The notes beneath the pieces were generated by a model that saw only the letters and a list, made by a program, of their open reading frames with translations, was not told where the DNA came from and did not search any database. A program made the translations under genes and the position numbers. DNA of 64,000 nt, taken from Pseudomonadota bacterium (GTDB lineage: Bacteria > Pseudomonadota > Gammaproteobacteria > Burkholderiales > Burkholderiaceae_B). The first letter of the stretch is position 1. Each line of letters opens with the position of its first letter. The stretch covers positions 124,001 to 188,000 of the forward strand of contig JAEWEV010000035.1 in NCBI GenBank assembly GCA_023389155.1. Direction: 5' to 3'. This document shows positions 52,836-61,808 of the stretch, in pieces.

Positions 52836-53987
52836 TTGAAGTTCCGTATAGTACTACTGTCTTTCATCTGGCTTTTCATGCTTGCGATCGTGGCTGGCGC
52901 AATCTGGCTGCTTTGGCTGGACGCGCCGACCGCGCCATCTGAACAGCCACGCATCTCCGCGGCCGAATCCCGGGCAACAAGACTTGCACTGCAGCCGCCG
53001 AAACGCCAACGCCCACTGATCGCTATCATAGGTCTGAACGATGCGACCGAAACCACCGATTATCTGACACCCTACGGTGTCCTCAAGCGAGCCAATGTTG
53101 CCGACGTAATAGCTGTTGCCACAGAAGATGCGCCGGTCAGGCTGTATCCGGCGCTTACGGTTCGGGCCGATGCAACCGTAGCCGAATTCGACAGGCAATT
53201 CCCTGAAGGTGCAGACTACATCATCGTCCCCGCCATGAGTCGTGACGACGATCCGGCCGTGCTTGGCTGGCTGCGCGCCCAGAAGGCACAAGGAGCAACC
53301 ATTATTGCAGTCTGCGCAGGCGCCAAGGTCGTTGCGCAGGCAGGTTTACTTGACGGCAAACGCGCCACGACGCACTGGTACTACCGGGACGCATTGATTA
53401 AGAAGCATCCGGATATCCAGTATGTACCCAATCGGCGATGGGTGGTCGATGACGGCATCGTCACCACAACTGGCATATCTGCGTCCATGCCCATGATGCT
53501 GACGCTGATTGAGGCGATCACCGACAGCCAGACTGCACAACGCGTCGCTCGCGATCTGGGCGTATCGAGTTGGGGCGCAGAGCACGACAGTGGCGTGTTC
53601 CATTTCAACCGCCCTTTTGCACTGACCGTGATGAAAAATTCGCTGGCGCTCTGGAACAAAGAAAGGTTCGTGCTGCCACTACACGCCGATATGGACGAAG
53701 TCACCCTTGCCCTGGTGGCCGACGCCTGGTCCCGCACGTACCTGTCTGAGGTGGCAACTGTCTCTGCCGGCAACGCGCCGATAACAACGCAACACGGCCT
53801 GCAAATCATCCCGGATCAGACTATCGACGCCGCGAACAGTAGGACGGGCCTTACAATTGATCCGTTCACACCGCCCGAAACCGCGCTCAGACAAACACTC
53901 GATGCAATTGCTGCCCGTTACGGCAAACCTACTGCCAGTGTTGTTGCCATGCAGATGGAATATCCGTGGTTCCGGTCTGCACCTTGA
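52836..53987 (+). CDS. Membrane-anchored DJ-1/PfpI-family protein
   Basis: A hydrophobic helix near the N terminus (VLLSFIWLFMLAIVAGAIWL) is followed by a DJ-1/PfpI (glutamine-amidotransferase-like) domain with the elbow cysteine in IIAVCAGAKVVAQAG. This resembles the sensor half of GlxA/FtrA-type AraC regulators, but no DNA-binding domain is present. The soluble part would face the periplasm. The TTG start has GAGGTGG just upstream; an in-frame ATG at 52785 gives 17 more residues but lacks a ribosome site. Function unknown; a binding or hydrolase role is possible. Confidence 0.75.
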   Translation: MKFRIVLLSFIWLFMLAIVAGAIWLLWLDAPTAPSEQPRISAAESRATRLALQPPKRQRPLIAIIGLNDATETTDYLTPYGVLKRANVADVIAVATEDAPVRLYPALTVRADATVAEFDRQFPEGADYIIVPAMSRDDDPAVLGWLRAQKAQGATIIAVCAGAKVVAQAGLLDGKRATTHWYYRDALIKKHPDIQYVPNRRWVVDDGIVTTTGISASMPMMLTLIEAITDSQTAQRVARDLGVSSWGAEHDSGVFHFNRPFALTVMKNSLALWNKERFVLPLHADMDEVTLALVADAWSRTYLSEVATVSAGNAPITTQHGLQIIPDQTIDAANSRTGLTIDPFTPPETALRQTLDAIAARYGKPTASVVAMQMEYPWFRSAP

Positions 53988-54068
53988 TCATCTGAAACTG
54001 TCTATACGCTATTTCTGCAGCAGAAAGCATGCAAGAATCCAATATGACAAACGAAAACGGAGACCTCA

Positions 54069-54125
54069 ATGTACAGTTCGATTCAGTTCGCGTGGCCCGG
54101 TGATCAGAAGCAAAGGCTTTCATGA
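54069..54125 (+). CDS. Possible 18-residue leader peptide of the LysR gene
   Basis: GGAGA lies six bases before an ATG that opens an 18-codon frame (MYSSIQFAWPGDQKQRLS). Its stop TGA overlaps the lysR start as ATGA. The lysR gene has no obvious ribosome site of its own, so the frame could drive its translation by coupling. No family match; tentative. Confidence 0.35.
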   Translation: MYSSIQFAWPGDQKQRLS

Positions 54126-55000
54126 TGGATATTAATTATTTCCAGAGCTTTATTACGGTTGTGGAGGCGGGCTCGTTTGCCGAAGCTGCCCGTCGGCTTG
54201 ACCTGACCTCCGCTGCCGTTGCTGCCCGCATCAAGGCACTCGAAGACGATTTGGGAGTTGAACTGGTCAAACGTTCGGGACGGTCAGTCAAACCCACCGA
54301 TAGCGGCATGCGAATTCTTGAAAATACCCGCTCGGTCCTGAGACAGGTTCGGGATATTCGCGCTATGGCAACCGACAGGAACAATCAGGGAGAGTTCCGC
54401 CTGGGGTGTTTTGCATCTGCTCTCACTAATATTCTTCCCCCCATCCTGAAAAGGGTGTACGGCATACATCCTGAGGCTTCCATTTTTGTGACGCCCGATG
54501 CCTCTATCGAATTATGCCGTAAGGTGGCAGCGGGCGAGCTGGATGCTGCCATCGTTGTCGAACCACAGTTCGCGGTGGCAAAACACTGTACATGGCAAAA
54601 GTTCATGGAAGAGCCACTGCTGGTCATCGCACCAGCACATATGCAGGGACGTGCGGCACACGAAGTGCTGGTTAATGAACCCTTTCTTCGCTATGACCGT
54701 AGTGTTTACGGTGGCCAGCTCGCAGATCGGTACCTGCGTGACCATGCGTTGCATCCGCGCCAACGTCTGGAGATAAACAGTCTGTCATCCATTGCTGTAC
54801 TGGTGCATGAAGGATTGGGCGTATCACTGCTGCCCGACTGGTCCGACATGTGGCAATCGCTCAAGATCGTACAGATTCCCTTGCCCGGCAGAGCCCCTGT
54901 CCGACGCAATGGCCTGGTATGGAACCGGCATGGTCATCACACAGAACTGGCTGCCTGCATTTACGAAGAAGCAAGGGCGGTTTTTGATCGCAGCGTCTGA
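54122..55000 (+). CDS. LysR-family transcriptional regulator
   Basis: This 292-residue regulator has an N-terminal winged helix (YFQSFITVVEAGSFAEAARRLDLTSAAVAARIKALEDDLG) and a C-terminal periplasmic-binding-like effector domain. It converges with the IlvD-type dehydratase gene, so that gene and the Bug binding-protein gene are possible targets, as is the upstream DJ-1-like gene. The effector is unknown. ATGs at 54122 and 54125 are both usable. Confidence 0.9.
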   Translation: MMDINYFQSFITVVEAGSFAEAARRLDLTSAAVAARIKALEDDLGVELVKRSGRSVKPTDSGMRILENTRSVLRQVRDIRAMATDRNNQGEFRLGCFASALTNILPPILKRVYGIHPEASIFVTPDASIELCRKVAAGELDAAIVVEPQFAVAKHCTWQKFMEEPLLVIAPAHMQGRAAHEVLVNEPFLRYDRSVYGGQLADRYLRDHALHPRQRLEINSLSSIAVLVHEGLGVSLLPDWSDMWQSLKIVQIPLPGRAPVRRNGLVWNRHGHHTELAACIYEEARAVFDRSV

Positions 55001-55200
55001 ATGCAGCCTGTGACACGAATTGCGCTCAATATCCGCGCCTCTCAATCGCGCATACAAAGTATGCCATCCAGTCTCCGGCACCGATGCCATCCGTCAGTCG
55101 TTTTCGTCTCCCTAAGCCGATGGTCCGATAGCAGAGCACCCCTGCGCGAGCTCATCTTAAAAACATGCCCAACGCGGACGCCACGCTATCGAAAAATGTT

Positions 55201-56958
55201 CTACTTCGGAACCGCTCCCCTGTTTTCAGCCGACCGTAAAAAGTCGAAGTCCACGCCTTTATCGGCCTGGGTGACCGTATTGAGAAACAGCTTTTTATAG
55301 CCCCGTTCCGCAGTTGGTACCACAACGGGAGCCCTATCGCGCCGCTGCGCCAATTCCTCGTCGGAGACCAGCAGGGCGATTTCCCGTTGGCTGACGCTCA
55401 GGCGGATTTTGTCACCATTCTGTACATAGGCCAGTGGTCCGCCGATAGCCGATTCCGGCGTCACATGCAACACAATCGTGCCGAAAGCCGTACCACTCAT
55501 GCGGCCATCGGAAATCCGGACCATGTCTTTTACCCCTTTAACCGCTAGCTTGCGGGGAATCGGAATATAGCCTGCCTCTGGCATGCCTGGCGCCCCCTTC
55601 GGTCCGATATTTTTCAATACCAGCACATCGTCTGCGGTCACATCCAGATCATCGGAATCGATGCGCAACGCAAGATCCGCCGCGTCTTCAAACACGACGG
55701 CCCGACCTTCATGCTCCATCAGTGCCGCATCAGCCGATGACTGCTTGACTATGGCACCGCCCGGCGCCAGATTTCCCCGGACTACGGCGATACCTCCTTG
55801 AGGATAGATCGGATCAGCTGTCGTTTTTACTACCGACTGAGCAAATCCCGGCCCGGCCCGTTCAATTTCTTCTCCGAGGGTCCTGCCTGTCACCGTCAGG
55901 GCATTCAATTTCAGCAGAGGCTTGAGCTCCCGTAGCAACGTCGCCATACCACCAGCCTTGTGGAAGTCTTCCATGTAATGCTGGCCTGAAGGCTTCAGGT
56001 CAAGCAGTACTGGTGTATCCCGGCCCATCCGGTCCAGCGCCTGCAAGTCGATATCCAGCCCGACCCGTCCCGCAATCGCAGCCAGATGCACGATTCCATT
56101 GGTTGAGCCACCGATGGCAAGAAGCACGCGCATGGCATTCTCAAACGCATCCGGCGTCAGGATTTTATCAATAGTCAGCCGATCTTTTGCCATCTGCACT
56201 GCCTGCGCGCCCGTCAATTCCGCGATTCGCATTCTGTCTGCCGTGACTGCGGGCGGCGTAGCGCCACCGGGAATGCTAATGCCAAGCGCTTCGGTCAGGC
56301 AGGCCATGGTACTGGCGGTTCCCATCACCGAACACGTCCCGACACTGGCTACCAGCTGGTTGTTCACATCAGAAATTTCCTCGTCATCGATTTCTTCCGC
56401 GCGATATTTTCCCCAATAGCGACGACAATCCGTACAGGCGCCCACTCTTTCGGAACGATGGGAGCCGGTAAGCATCGAACCGGTAACCAGCTGAATGGCC
56501 GGGATGCCCGCTGACGCGGCCCCCATCAACTGCGCGGGCACCGTTTTATCACAGCCGCCGATCAGCACTATTGCATCCATGGGTTGCGCCCTGATCATTT
56601 CCTCCGTGTCCATGGACATCAGATTGCGCAAATACATGCTTGTCGGATACGCAAAACTTTCGTGAATCGATATCGTGGGAAAATCCAGTGGTAAACCGCC
56701 GGCCAGCATGATGCCGCGCTTGACCGCCTCCAGCAGTTGCGGCATATTGCCATGACAGGGATTGTAAGCGCTGCCTGTATTGGCGATACCGATAACCGGA
56801 CGGGTCAATGCAGAATCAGAATATCCTGCCCCCTTGATAAACGCCTTCCTCAGAAACAGCGAAAAGCCACTATCACCATAACTGGTGAGGCCTTTTTTCA
56901 GGCCTCTCGCTTCTGATTGTGCGTCTGATTGCGCATCCGACTGCTTGCGTCTGGACAT
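55201..56958 (-). CDS. IlvD/Edd-family dehydratase (sugar-acid dehydratase type)
   Basis: The 585-residue [Fe-S] dehydratase belongs to the IlvD/Edd group. Likely cluster cysteines lie in YNPCHGNMPQ, LIGGCDKTVPAQLMGAASAG and GACTDCRRYWGKYRAEEI. The last motif resembles pentonate (L-arabonate, D-xylonate) dehydratases more than the valine-pathway enzyme. AIGGSTNGIVHLAAIAGR and DGRMSGTAFGT are family-wide. A Ser/Gln-rich N terminus (SDAQSDAQSEARG) precedes the fold. It is encoded 44 bases after a Bug binding-protein gene, suggesting uptake and dehydration of a sugar acid (inferred). Confidence 0.85.
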   Translation of the reverse strand: MSRRKQSDAQSDAQSEARGLKKGLTSYGDSGFSLFLRKAFIKGAGYSDSALTRPVIGIANTGSAYNPCHGNMPQLLEAVKRGIMLAGGLPLDFPTISIHESFAYPTSMYLRNLMSMDTEEMIRAQPMDAIVLIGGCDKTVPAQLMGAASAGIPAIQLVTGSMLTGSHRSERVGACTDCRRYWGKYRAEEIDDEEISDVNNQLVASVGTCSVMGTASTMACLTEALGISIPGGATPPAVTADRMRIAELTGAQAVQMAKDRLTIDKILTPDAFENAMRVLLAIGGSTNGIVHLAAIAGRVGLDIDLQALDRMGRDTPVLLDLKPSGQHYMEDFHKAGGMATLLRELKPLLKLNALTVTGRTLGEEIERAGPGFAQSVVKTTADPIYPQGGIAVVRGNLAPGGAIVKQSSADAALMEHEGRAVVFEDAADLALRIDSDDLDVTADDVLVLKNIGPKGAPGMPEAGYIPIPRKLAVKGVKDMVRISDGRMSGTAFGTIVLHVTPESAIGGPLAYVQNGDKIRLSVSQREIALLVSDEELAQRRDRAPVVVPTAERGYKKLFLNTVTQADKGVDFDFLRSAENRGAVPK

Positions 56959-57002
56959 GTTGCATTACCTCATTTGTGATTAGCTTGTAGTGACATTTGT
57001 GA

Positions 57003-58007
57003 TTATCGGGTTGTGATTTTGCCATCTTTGATGACTTTATCCCATAGTGCAATTTCAGCCTTCAACCGATCCTTCGAGGCGTCGATCGTGAGCGGGTCGG
57101 CGTATACGCCCTGTTCCAGCAGCTGCTTTTTAACCTCGTCGCTGTTCAAACCCTTGATCAGTGCTGCGTTCAGTTTATCCAGAATATCCTGCGGCGTCCC
57201 GGTGGGCGCCATGACACCGAACAGTGAACTGACATTGTAATTGTCATAGCCCTGTTCTTTTGCGGTGGGAATATCCGGCAGCATGGAAATTCTTTCCGGC
57301 GTGAGCACGGCCAGTGGCTGCAATTGACCGGACTTGATAAAGCTGATGGCGGCGGGTACGGTTTCGGTCATTACCTCGACCTGGCCGCCAACCAGATCTG
57401 TCATTGCCGGACCACTGCCGCGATAGGCAACGTGCACAATATTCACATTTGCAATCTGCTTGAATAGCTCCATGGCCATCCGCTGTGGCGCACCGGCACC
57501 TGAAGATGCAAAATTGAGTTTACCCGGGTTTTTGCTGGCGTTGTCTGCCAGTTCATTCAACGTCGATACCTTGAGCTTCGGATTGGCCACAGCAACCAGA
57601 GGCACCGACCCGACAACACCGGCAGGCGTCAGATCCTTCTGGATATCATAGGATAGGCTGCCCTTTTCCAGAATGGACATGACAGAGTGGGAGGTCAGCG
57701 CGCCCATCAGCAGCGTATATCCGTCTGGCTTGGCCTTGGCAACCTCCGCCGCACCAATATTGCCGCCGACGCCACCACGATTTTCAATAACGACCTGTCC
57801 GCCGATCTGGTCACCCAGGGTTTTCCCCACAATCCGACCGATCACATCCGTGGCGCCGCCGGGAGGATAAGGAATAATCAGGCGTACCGGCTTGTCGGGA
57901 TAGCCTTCGGCGTGAGCGCCGGCAACGGGCAACGCCGTCATCACGGCACTGAATAACACACAGGGAATCACGCGGGCTACCCTGGAATGATGTCGCATCT
58001 CGAACAT
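57003..58007 (-). CDS. Bug-family tripartite tricarboxylate transporter binding protein
   Basis: This 334-residue periplasmic solute-binding protein has a signal peptide (cut near VAGAHAEGYPDKP). Family marks are VRLIIPYPPGGATDVIGR, VIENRGGVGGNIGA, AKAKPDGYTLLMG and SSGAGAPQRMAMELF. Bug proteins bind carboxylates and are greatly expanded in Bordetella and relatives, usually without adjacent TctA/TctB genes, as here. GAGGAG lies before the ATG. It is the first gene of a two-gene unit with the dehydratase. Confidence 0.93.
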   Translation of the reverse strand: MFEMRHHSRVARVIPCVLFSAVMTALPVAGAHAEGYPDKPVRLIIPYPPGGATDVIGRIVGKTLGDQIGGQVVIENRGGVGGNIGAAEVAKAKPDGYTLLMGALTSHSVMSILEKGSLSYDIQKDLTPAGVVGSVPLVAVANPKLKVSTLNELADNASKNPGKLNFASSGAGAPQRMAMELFKQIANVNIVHVAYRGSGPAMTDLVGGQVEVMTETVPAAISFIKSGQLQPLAVLTPERISMLPDIPTAKEQGYDNYNVSSLFGVMAPTGTPQDILDKLNAALIKGLNSDEVKKQLLEQGVYADPLTIDASKDRLKAEIALWDKVIKDGKITTR

Positions 58008-58189
58008 ATGATTATCTCCTCGTTATTGATTTAATTTGCCCGTCACGGGCGGCCTGGGCAGCGAGGACATGCATTCTGCCGGACAATCAGCAGGCACCAT
58101 GTTCTCACTCCGCTCCAAAAACAGTATGACAAATGAATACCTGCCAAAAACATAAATTTTTTTTGTTCTATGCAAAAAAATTTCGTCGG

Positions 58190-58239
58190 TTCATATGATG
58201 AAAGACGATAGATGACGGCTTCATGATATGGAAAGACGA
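58190..58239. promoter_or_regulatory. Imperfect direct repeat upstream of the Bug/dehydratase unit
   Basis: Two ~20-base copies, TTCATATGATGAAAGACGA (58190-58208) and TTCATGATATGGAAAGACGA (58220-58239), are spaced 30 bases apart, about three helical turns. They lie 180-230 bases before the Bug gene, in the otherwise empty 58008-58407 gap, next to an A/T-rich tract (58150-58183). Candidate regulator sites. Confidence 0.4.
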
Positions 58240-58407
58240 AATGTCAGTGGAATATGCCTTTCACGGGTTGCCATTTTTAGCCGGGAAGAAAGAATGAGGA
58301 GGATCAACACCCGGCCCGTTCAATCTATAATGTCCGGCGAGTTATCCTGAGCAGCAGGCACATGTGGCGCTGCTGTCAATTTATCAACCCAAAGCCCGGA
58401 AACAGTG

Positions 58408-59214
58408 ATGGAAAACACTTTTATTCCAGTCAAGGAAGTCAGCAGCCACCATATCCAGACGCAGCAAGGTCGCCTCTACGCCCAGTGCTGGCCCGTCTCA
58501 CATGAGAGCACCGACACTTCCATTCCCCTCATTCTGTTTCACGATTCCCTGGGCTGTATTCCACTTTGGCGGGATTTTCCCAAAAAGCTGGCTACGGTAA
58601 CGGGGCAGCCGGTCATTGCCTATGATCGACTCGGCTTTGGACGTTCCGATCCCCATCCGGGTCAATTGACGGCTGATTTTATTAATCACGAGATTGAACA
58701 TACGCTTCCCTGTTTGCTGGACGCGTTCGGGGTCGACCGTTTTATCGCTTGTGGCCATAGTGTGGGCGGCGCCATGGCCGTTGTCAGTGCTGCCCGTTTT
58801 CCCGCGGCGTGCAAAGGCCTGATGACGATGGGCGCACAGGTCTTTGTTGAAGAACTGACACTGAGCGGAATACGGAAGGCAAAAGAGGAATTTGCAAAAC
58901 CGGAAAATCTGGCCCGTCTGGACAAGTATCACGGAGACAAAAGTCGGTGGGTGGTTGATGCCTGGACAGACACCTGGCTGTCGCGAGAGTTTTCAGAATG
59001 GCATGTACGTGATGAGCTGGCACGCATATCGTGCCCGGTGCTGGCCATACACGGCGATATTGACCCCTATGGATCGACCGAGCACGCCCTCGTCATCGCC
59101 GCAGATCGGGGTGTCGTCGAAATTCTGAAAGGCATCGGACATGTGCCTTACCGCGAAGCCGAGGAACAAACGCTGGACATTATCCGTTCGTTCGTGTCGA
59201 AAATCAAAGCATAG
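58408..59214 (+). CDS. Alpha/beta hydrolase
   Basis: This 268-residue alpha/beta-hydrolase fold protein has the nucleophile elbow CGHSVGGAMA (Ser118), acid residue in HGDIDPYG and catalytic histidine in GIGHVPYRE. The oxyanion region is LILFHDSLGCIPLWRDFP. Substrate unknown; esterases, C-C hydrolases and lactonases share this layout. The ATG at 58408 is chosen over the adjacent GTG at 58405. Confidence 0.88.
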   Translation: MENTFIPVKEVSSHHIQTQQGRLYAQCWPVSHESTDTSIPLILFHDSLGCIPLWRDFPKKLATVTGQPVIAYDRLGFGRSDPHPGQLTADFINHEIEHTLPCLLDAFGVDRFIACGHSVGGAMAVVSAARFPAACKGLMTMGAQVFVEELTLSGIRKAKEEFAKPENLARLDKYHGDKSRWVVDAWTDTWLSREFSEWHVRDELARISCPVLAIHGDIDPYGSTEHALVIAADRGVVEILKGIGHVPYREAEEQTLDIIRSFVSKIKA

Positions 59215-59430
59215 CACCGGGAACGACGAAGGTCACTGAAAGACGCCGTCCCTGAGGCAGAGAACGCTGGCAAACACCTCCTGCTGTGCGGCATGAAGCC
59301 ATTTCGGTTGACAGAAGTACATGCCATGGGGGGATAAAATCTTTCAAAATGACATCCGCCAACTCACGACGGTTCTATTGTCGCGTTATAGTGGATTCTT
59401 TCAGACACACCTGATTCAGGAATATTCCAA

Positions 59431-60066
59431 ATGTCGTACCACGCTGTTGCCACCGCGGTCGGCCTGTTCGCGCTGACCTTTCTTAGCCCGGGTCCCAATC
59501 TGTTTCTCATTGTTCAGACCAGTTTATCTCAAGGCAGATCGGCCGGCCTCGCTGCAGGCGCGGGCGTTGCCACAGGAGATGCCGTTTATGCCGCGCTTGG
59601 CCTGGTCGGAATGGCAACCATCATCTCCACCAGCCATACTATTTTCGCCATTATCCAGACCCTGGGCGGAGCCTACCTTGTCTGGTATGGATTCAACCTC
59701 TTCCGGCAAGCACGAGGACGGACCAAAGCCGTCATGGGTACTGCCCAGGTGCCGTCCACGCATGCCAGAGCCAACTTTCGCAGAGGGATGATTACCGATC
59801 TGGCCAACGCCCAGACAGCACTGTTTTTTGTGAGTATTTTCTCTGTCACGATTACCCCATCCACTGCATGGTCTACAAAACTTGCCATCTGGCTGGGGAT
59901 CACCATGACATCCCTGTTGTGGCGCAGTGTAGTTTGCCTGGCGTTTTCGCGACCGTTGATTCGACGCGGCTATATGCATCTGCAAGGATATCTGGAACAA
60001 CTGGTGGGAGTGGTATTGATGGGATTTGGGCTGAAACTGATCTACAGCGGCCTGAGACCCAACTGA
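59431..60066 (+). CDS. LysE/RhtB-family amino acid exporter
   Basis: The 211-residue membrane protein has about six helices and the family start ALTFLSPGPNLFLIVQTSLSQGRSAGLAAGAGVATGD. LysE/RhtB proteins export amino acids such as lysine, threonine and homoserine lactone; no substrate is indicated. FRRGMITDLANAQTALFF is the usual central loop. It stands alone after the hydrolase gene. Confidence 0.92.
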   Translation: MSYHAVATAVGLFALTFLSPGPNLFLIVQTSLSQGRSAGLAAGAGVATGDAVYAALGLVGMATIISTSHTIFAIIQTLGGAYLVWYGFNLFRQARGRTKAVMGTAQVPSTHARANFRRGMITDLANAQTALFFVSIFSVTITPSTAWSTKLAIWLGITMTSLLWRSVVCLAFSRPLIRRGYMHLQGYLEQLVGVVLMGFGLKLIYSGLRPN

Positions 60067-60094
60067 GTTTGTGTCTGCAAATAAACCGACATCC

Positions 60095-60388
60095 TCAGTG
60101 TTTTGTCCTCAATCCTTTGCCAGGCCGGTTCGGTGCTTCCTGGTATGTGTCCGAAACACCGCTCTCGGTGATCTGAATCCATTTCAGGTCCGGTTTTGCC
60201 CAATGCTCCTCGAGCAAATTACTCAGCTGTGCTGCACCGAATTTGTCAAACGCTGACTGGTACACCAGCACTGATCCGGCGTATGCGTTCTTCACATAAA
60301 ACTTGACCCACGCAGAGCGAATTTCACATTCGTCATCTTGATTCGCAAGCTTGCGGCTTATCTCTTCAGCCCAGTCTCTGAATGTCAT
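60095..60388 (-). CDS. Hypothetical 97-residue protein
   Basis: An ATG with GGAG seven bases upstream encodes a soluble protein (TFRDWAEEISRKLANQDDECEI ... WVKFYVKNAYAGSVLVYQSAFDKFGAAQLSNLLEEHW). The alternating helix and strand pattern looks like a real folded protein. I recognise no family. It is convergent with the LysE gene, with 28 bases between stops. Confidence 0.6.
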   Translation of the reverse strand: MTFRDWAEEISRKLANQDDECEIRSAWVKFYVKNAYAGSVLVYQSAFDKFGAAQLSNLLEEHWAKPDLKWIQITESGVSDTYQEAPNRPGKGLRTKH

Positions 60389-60655
60389 GGCATGCTCCGG
60401 CTAAATACTCCACTATACACCCTGCACCCGGCAGATGGGCATTCTGCTATGACTCGGTCAATAGGCCACAGGATCTGCAGCTTTTCCAGACGGCATATAT
60501 CATTCCCTGGGCCTCAAGACGTAGCCAACCGTAGAAAACGAATGCCGAGGCGAGGCTGCTTGAACAAAACGAACAAACGGTGCCATTTTTCTGCAATTGC
60601 GTGCCGCTATTCTGCAACGAAGAATGACTCAGTCTGTCGCAGGTCATTGAATATA

Positions 60656-60684
60656 TTGGAAAAATATCTCACTCGTGATACAAT
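60656..60684 (+). promoter_or_regulatory. Predicted sigma-70 promoter
   Basis: TTGGAA (60656-60661) and TACAAT (60679-60684) with a 17-base spacer. Transcription would start near 60691, 24 bases before the small frame at 60715 and about 380 bases before the three-gene operon at 61074. Confidence 0.5.
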
Positions 60685-60714
60685 GACGCCCATCATAAAT
60701 ATCTTCAGCAACCC

Positions 60715-60885
60715 ATGAACGCAACGGCATTCTCGCACGGTCTTACTTATCGGACTCCTGTCCGACGGGTATTGCTGTCCAGCGTTCTTGCCTGCGTTAC
60801 TCCCCCTGTCCGCCTCATCCCTCAGTTCCTAAGGTGGTTCGCCGTACTTTCTCTGGCCGTGCGTCAGGAAAGCCAAGGCAACTGA
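60715..60885 (+). CDS. Candidate 56-residue basic/hydrophobic small protein
   Basis: This frame follows the predicted promoter. The product (MNATAFSHGLTYRTPVRRVL ... LIPQFLRWFAVLSLAVRQES) is basic with a hydrophobic middle. There is no clear ribosome site and no family match, so it may be a leader, a small membrane peptide or a chance frame. The flanking 60389-61073 region otherwise shows nothing. Confidence 0.25.
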   Translation: MNATAFSHGLTYRTPVRRVLLSSVLACVTPPVRLIPQFLRWFAVLSLAVRQESQGN

Positions 60886-61073
60886 TCTTCAGCCAGGTTC
60901 CTCTCGCACGGCGTAACGGCCAAACAGCCACACGTCTCCCCCGTCAGACACCTTGTGAATGTCTGCAATTTGCACGCATTCCCTGACATCTATCTCTGAG
61001 CGGGACCCTGATAAATACGATCCTCAGCCGGATGTGCTGCTTTTTCAGCGGCGGTCCGTCCATGGGAGTAGAA

Positions 61074-61259
61074 ATGGAACTGAATACACCTTACCTGCAA
61101 TCAATTCACCGCTCTGCTTCGGATAAACACGCATTGCTCACTCACGTCTGCGTGAATGCAGATCTGCGTGGCCAGCCAATTTCACTCATCATAGGCAAGA
61201 TTGACCGGTTACGCCTCCAGTGGCTATTGAACCCAACGCAACGGGGGGTTAGGTCATGA
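61074..61259 (+). CDS. Hypothetical 61-residue protein, first gene of a three-gene operon
   Basis: The ATG at 61074 is preceded by GGGAG with a five-base spacer, in a sequence (CCATGGGAG) that recurs before the third gene. The product is soluble, with a strand-rich C-terminal half (ADLRGQPISLIIGKIDRLRL). Its stop overlaps the next ATG (ATGA), so expression is coupled to the GNAT-like gene. No family is recognised. An upstream ATG at 61062 is part of the ribosome site. Confidence 0.6.
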   Translation: MELNTPYLQSIHRSASDKHALLTHVCVNADLRGQPISLIIGKIDRLRLQWLLNPTQRGVRS

Positions 61260-61780
61260 GATTCGACGTTCATGTCACTAATGAGCAGATCGAACAGGAG
61301 CTTGCCAGCCTGCAGGCAAGAATGAGCCATGGCCGCTATGCGCTGTCAAATCTGCCCAAGCTGGACTTGCGTTTCGCCGATCTTGAATTTCGACTGCGCA
61401 AAATTTCCAGAGAACAACGCGTCTATGTTGTTGATAGAAGCAGCGGTATCCTCGTGGGATATTCCGTCTTCGATATTCTTCCGGAAGGGTCACGACGCCT
61501 GCACGGCACGGTAAGGAGTGTTCATTCGCGTTATGCAGCTGCGTACCAGGGGCGTGGCATCGCGACTGCGTTGTATACCAAGGTTCTGACTGATGGCTTT
61601 GTCCTTGTCAGCGGCGCCCGCCAGTCCCGGGCCGCCTATGCACTCTGGAAATCATTGAGTCGCCGCGCACGATTCGATATTGTCAAAATTAGCCCGGAAA
61701 CCATCGAGCCGTTGAAAATTTCGGAACGAGATGAACGTTTCCAGGATCTGGACGTGAGGCTTCAGCTTTGCGCCCAGTAA
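61256..61780 (+). CDS. GNAT-like N-acetyltransferase
   Basis: This 174-residue protein has a GNAT-like core: RVYVVDRSSGILVGYSVFDI strands, then the acetyl-CoA loop AAAYQGRGIATALYTKVL and a following GARQSRAAYALWKSLSRRARF helix. This last segment resembles acetyltransferases seen in prophages and other mobile DNA. The substrate is unknown. It is translationally coupled to the preceding small gene and followed 28 bases later by the hexapeptide-repeat gene. Confidence 0.7.
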   Translation: MRFDVHVTNEQIEQELASLQARMSHGRYALSNLPKLDLRFADLEFRLRKISREQRVYVVDRSSGILVGYSVFDILPEGSRRLHGTVRSVHSRYAAAYQGRGIATALYTKVLTDGFVLVSGARQSRAAYALWKSLSRRARFDIVKISPETIEPLKISERDERFQDLDVRLQLCAQ

Positions 61781-61808
61781 TCATCACTTTTTATCCATGG
61801 GAGCAAAA

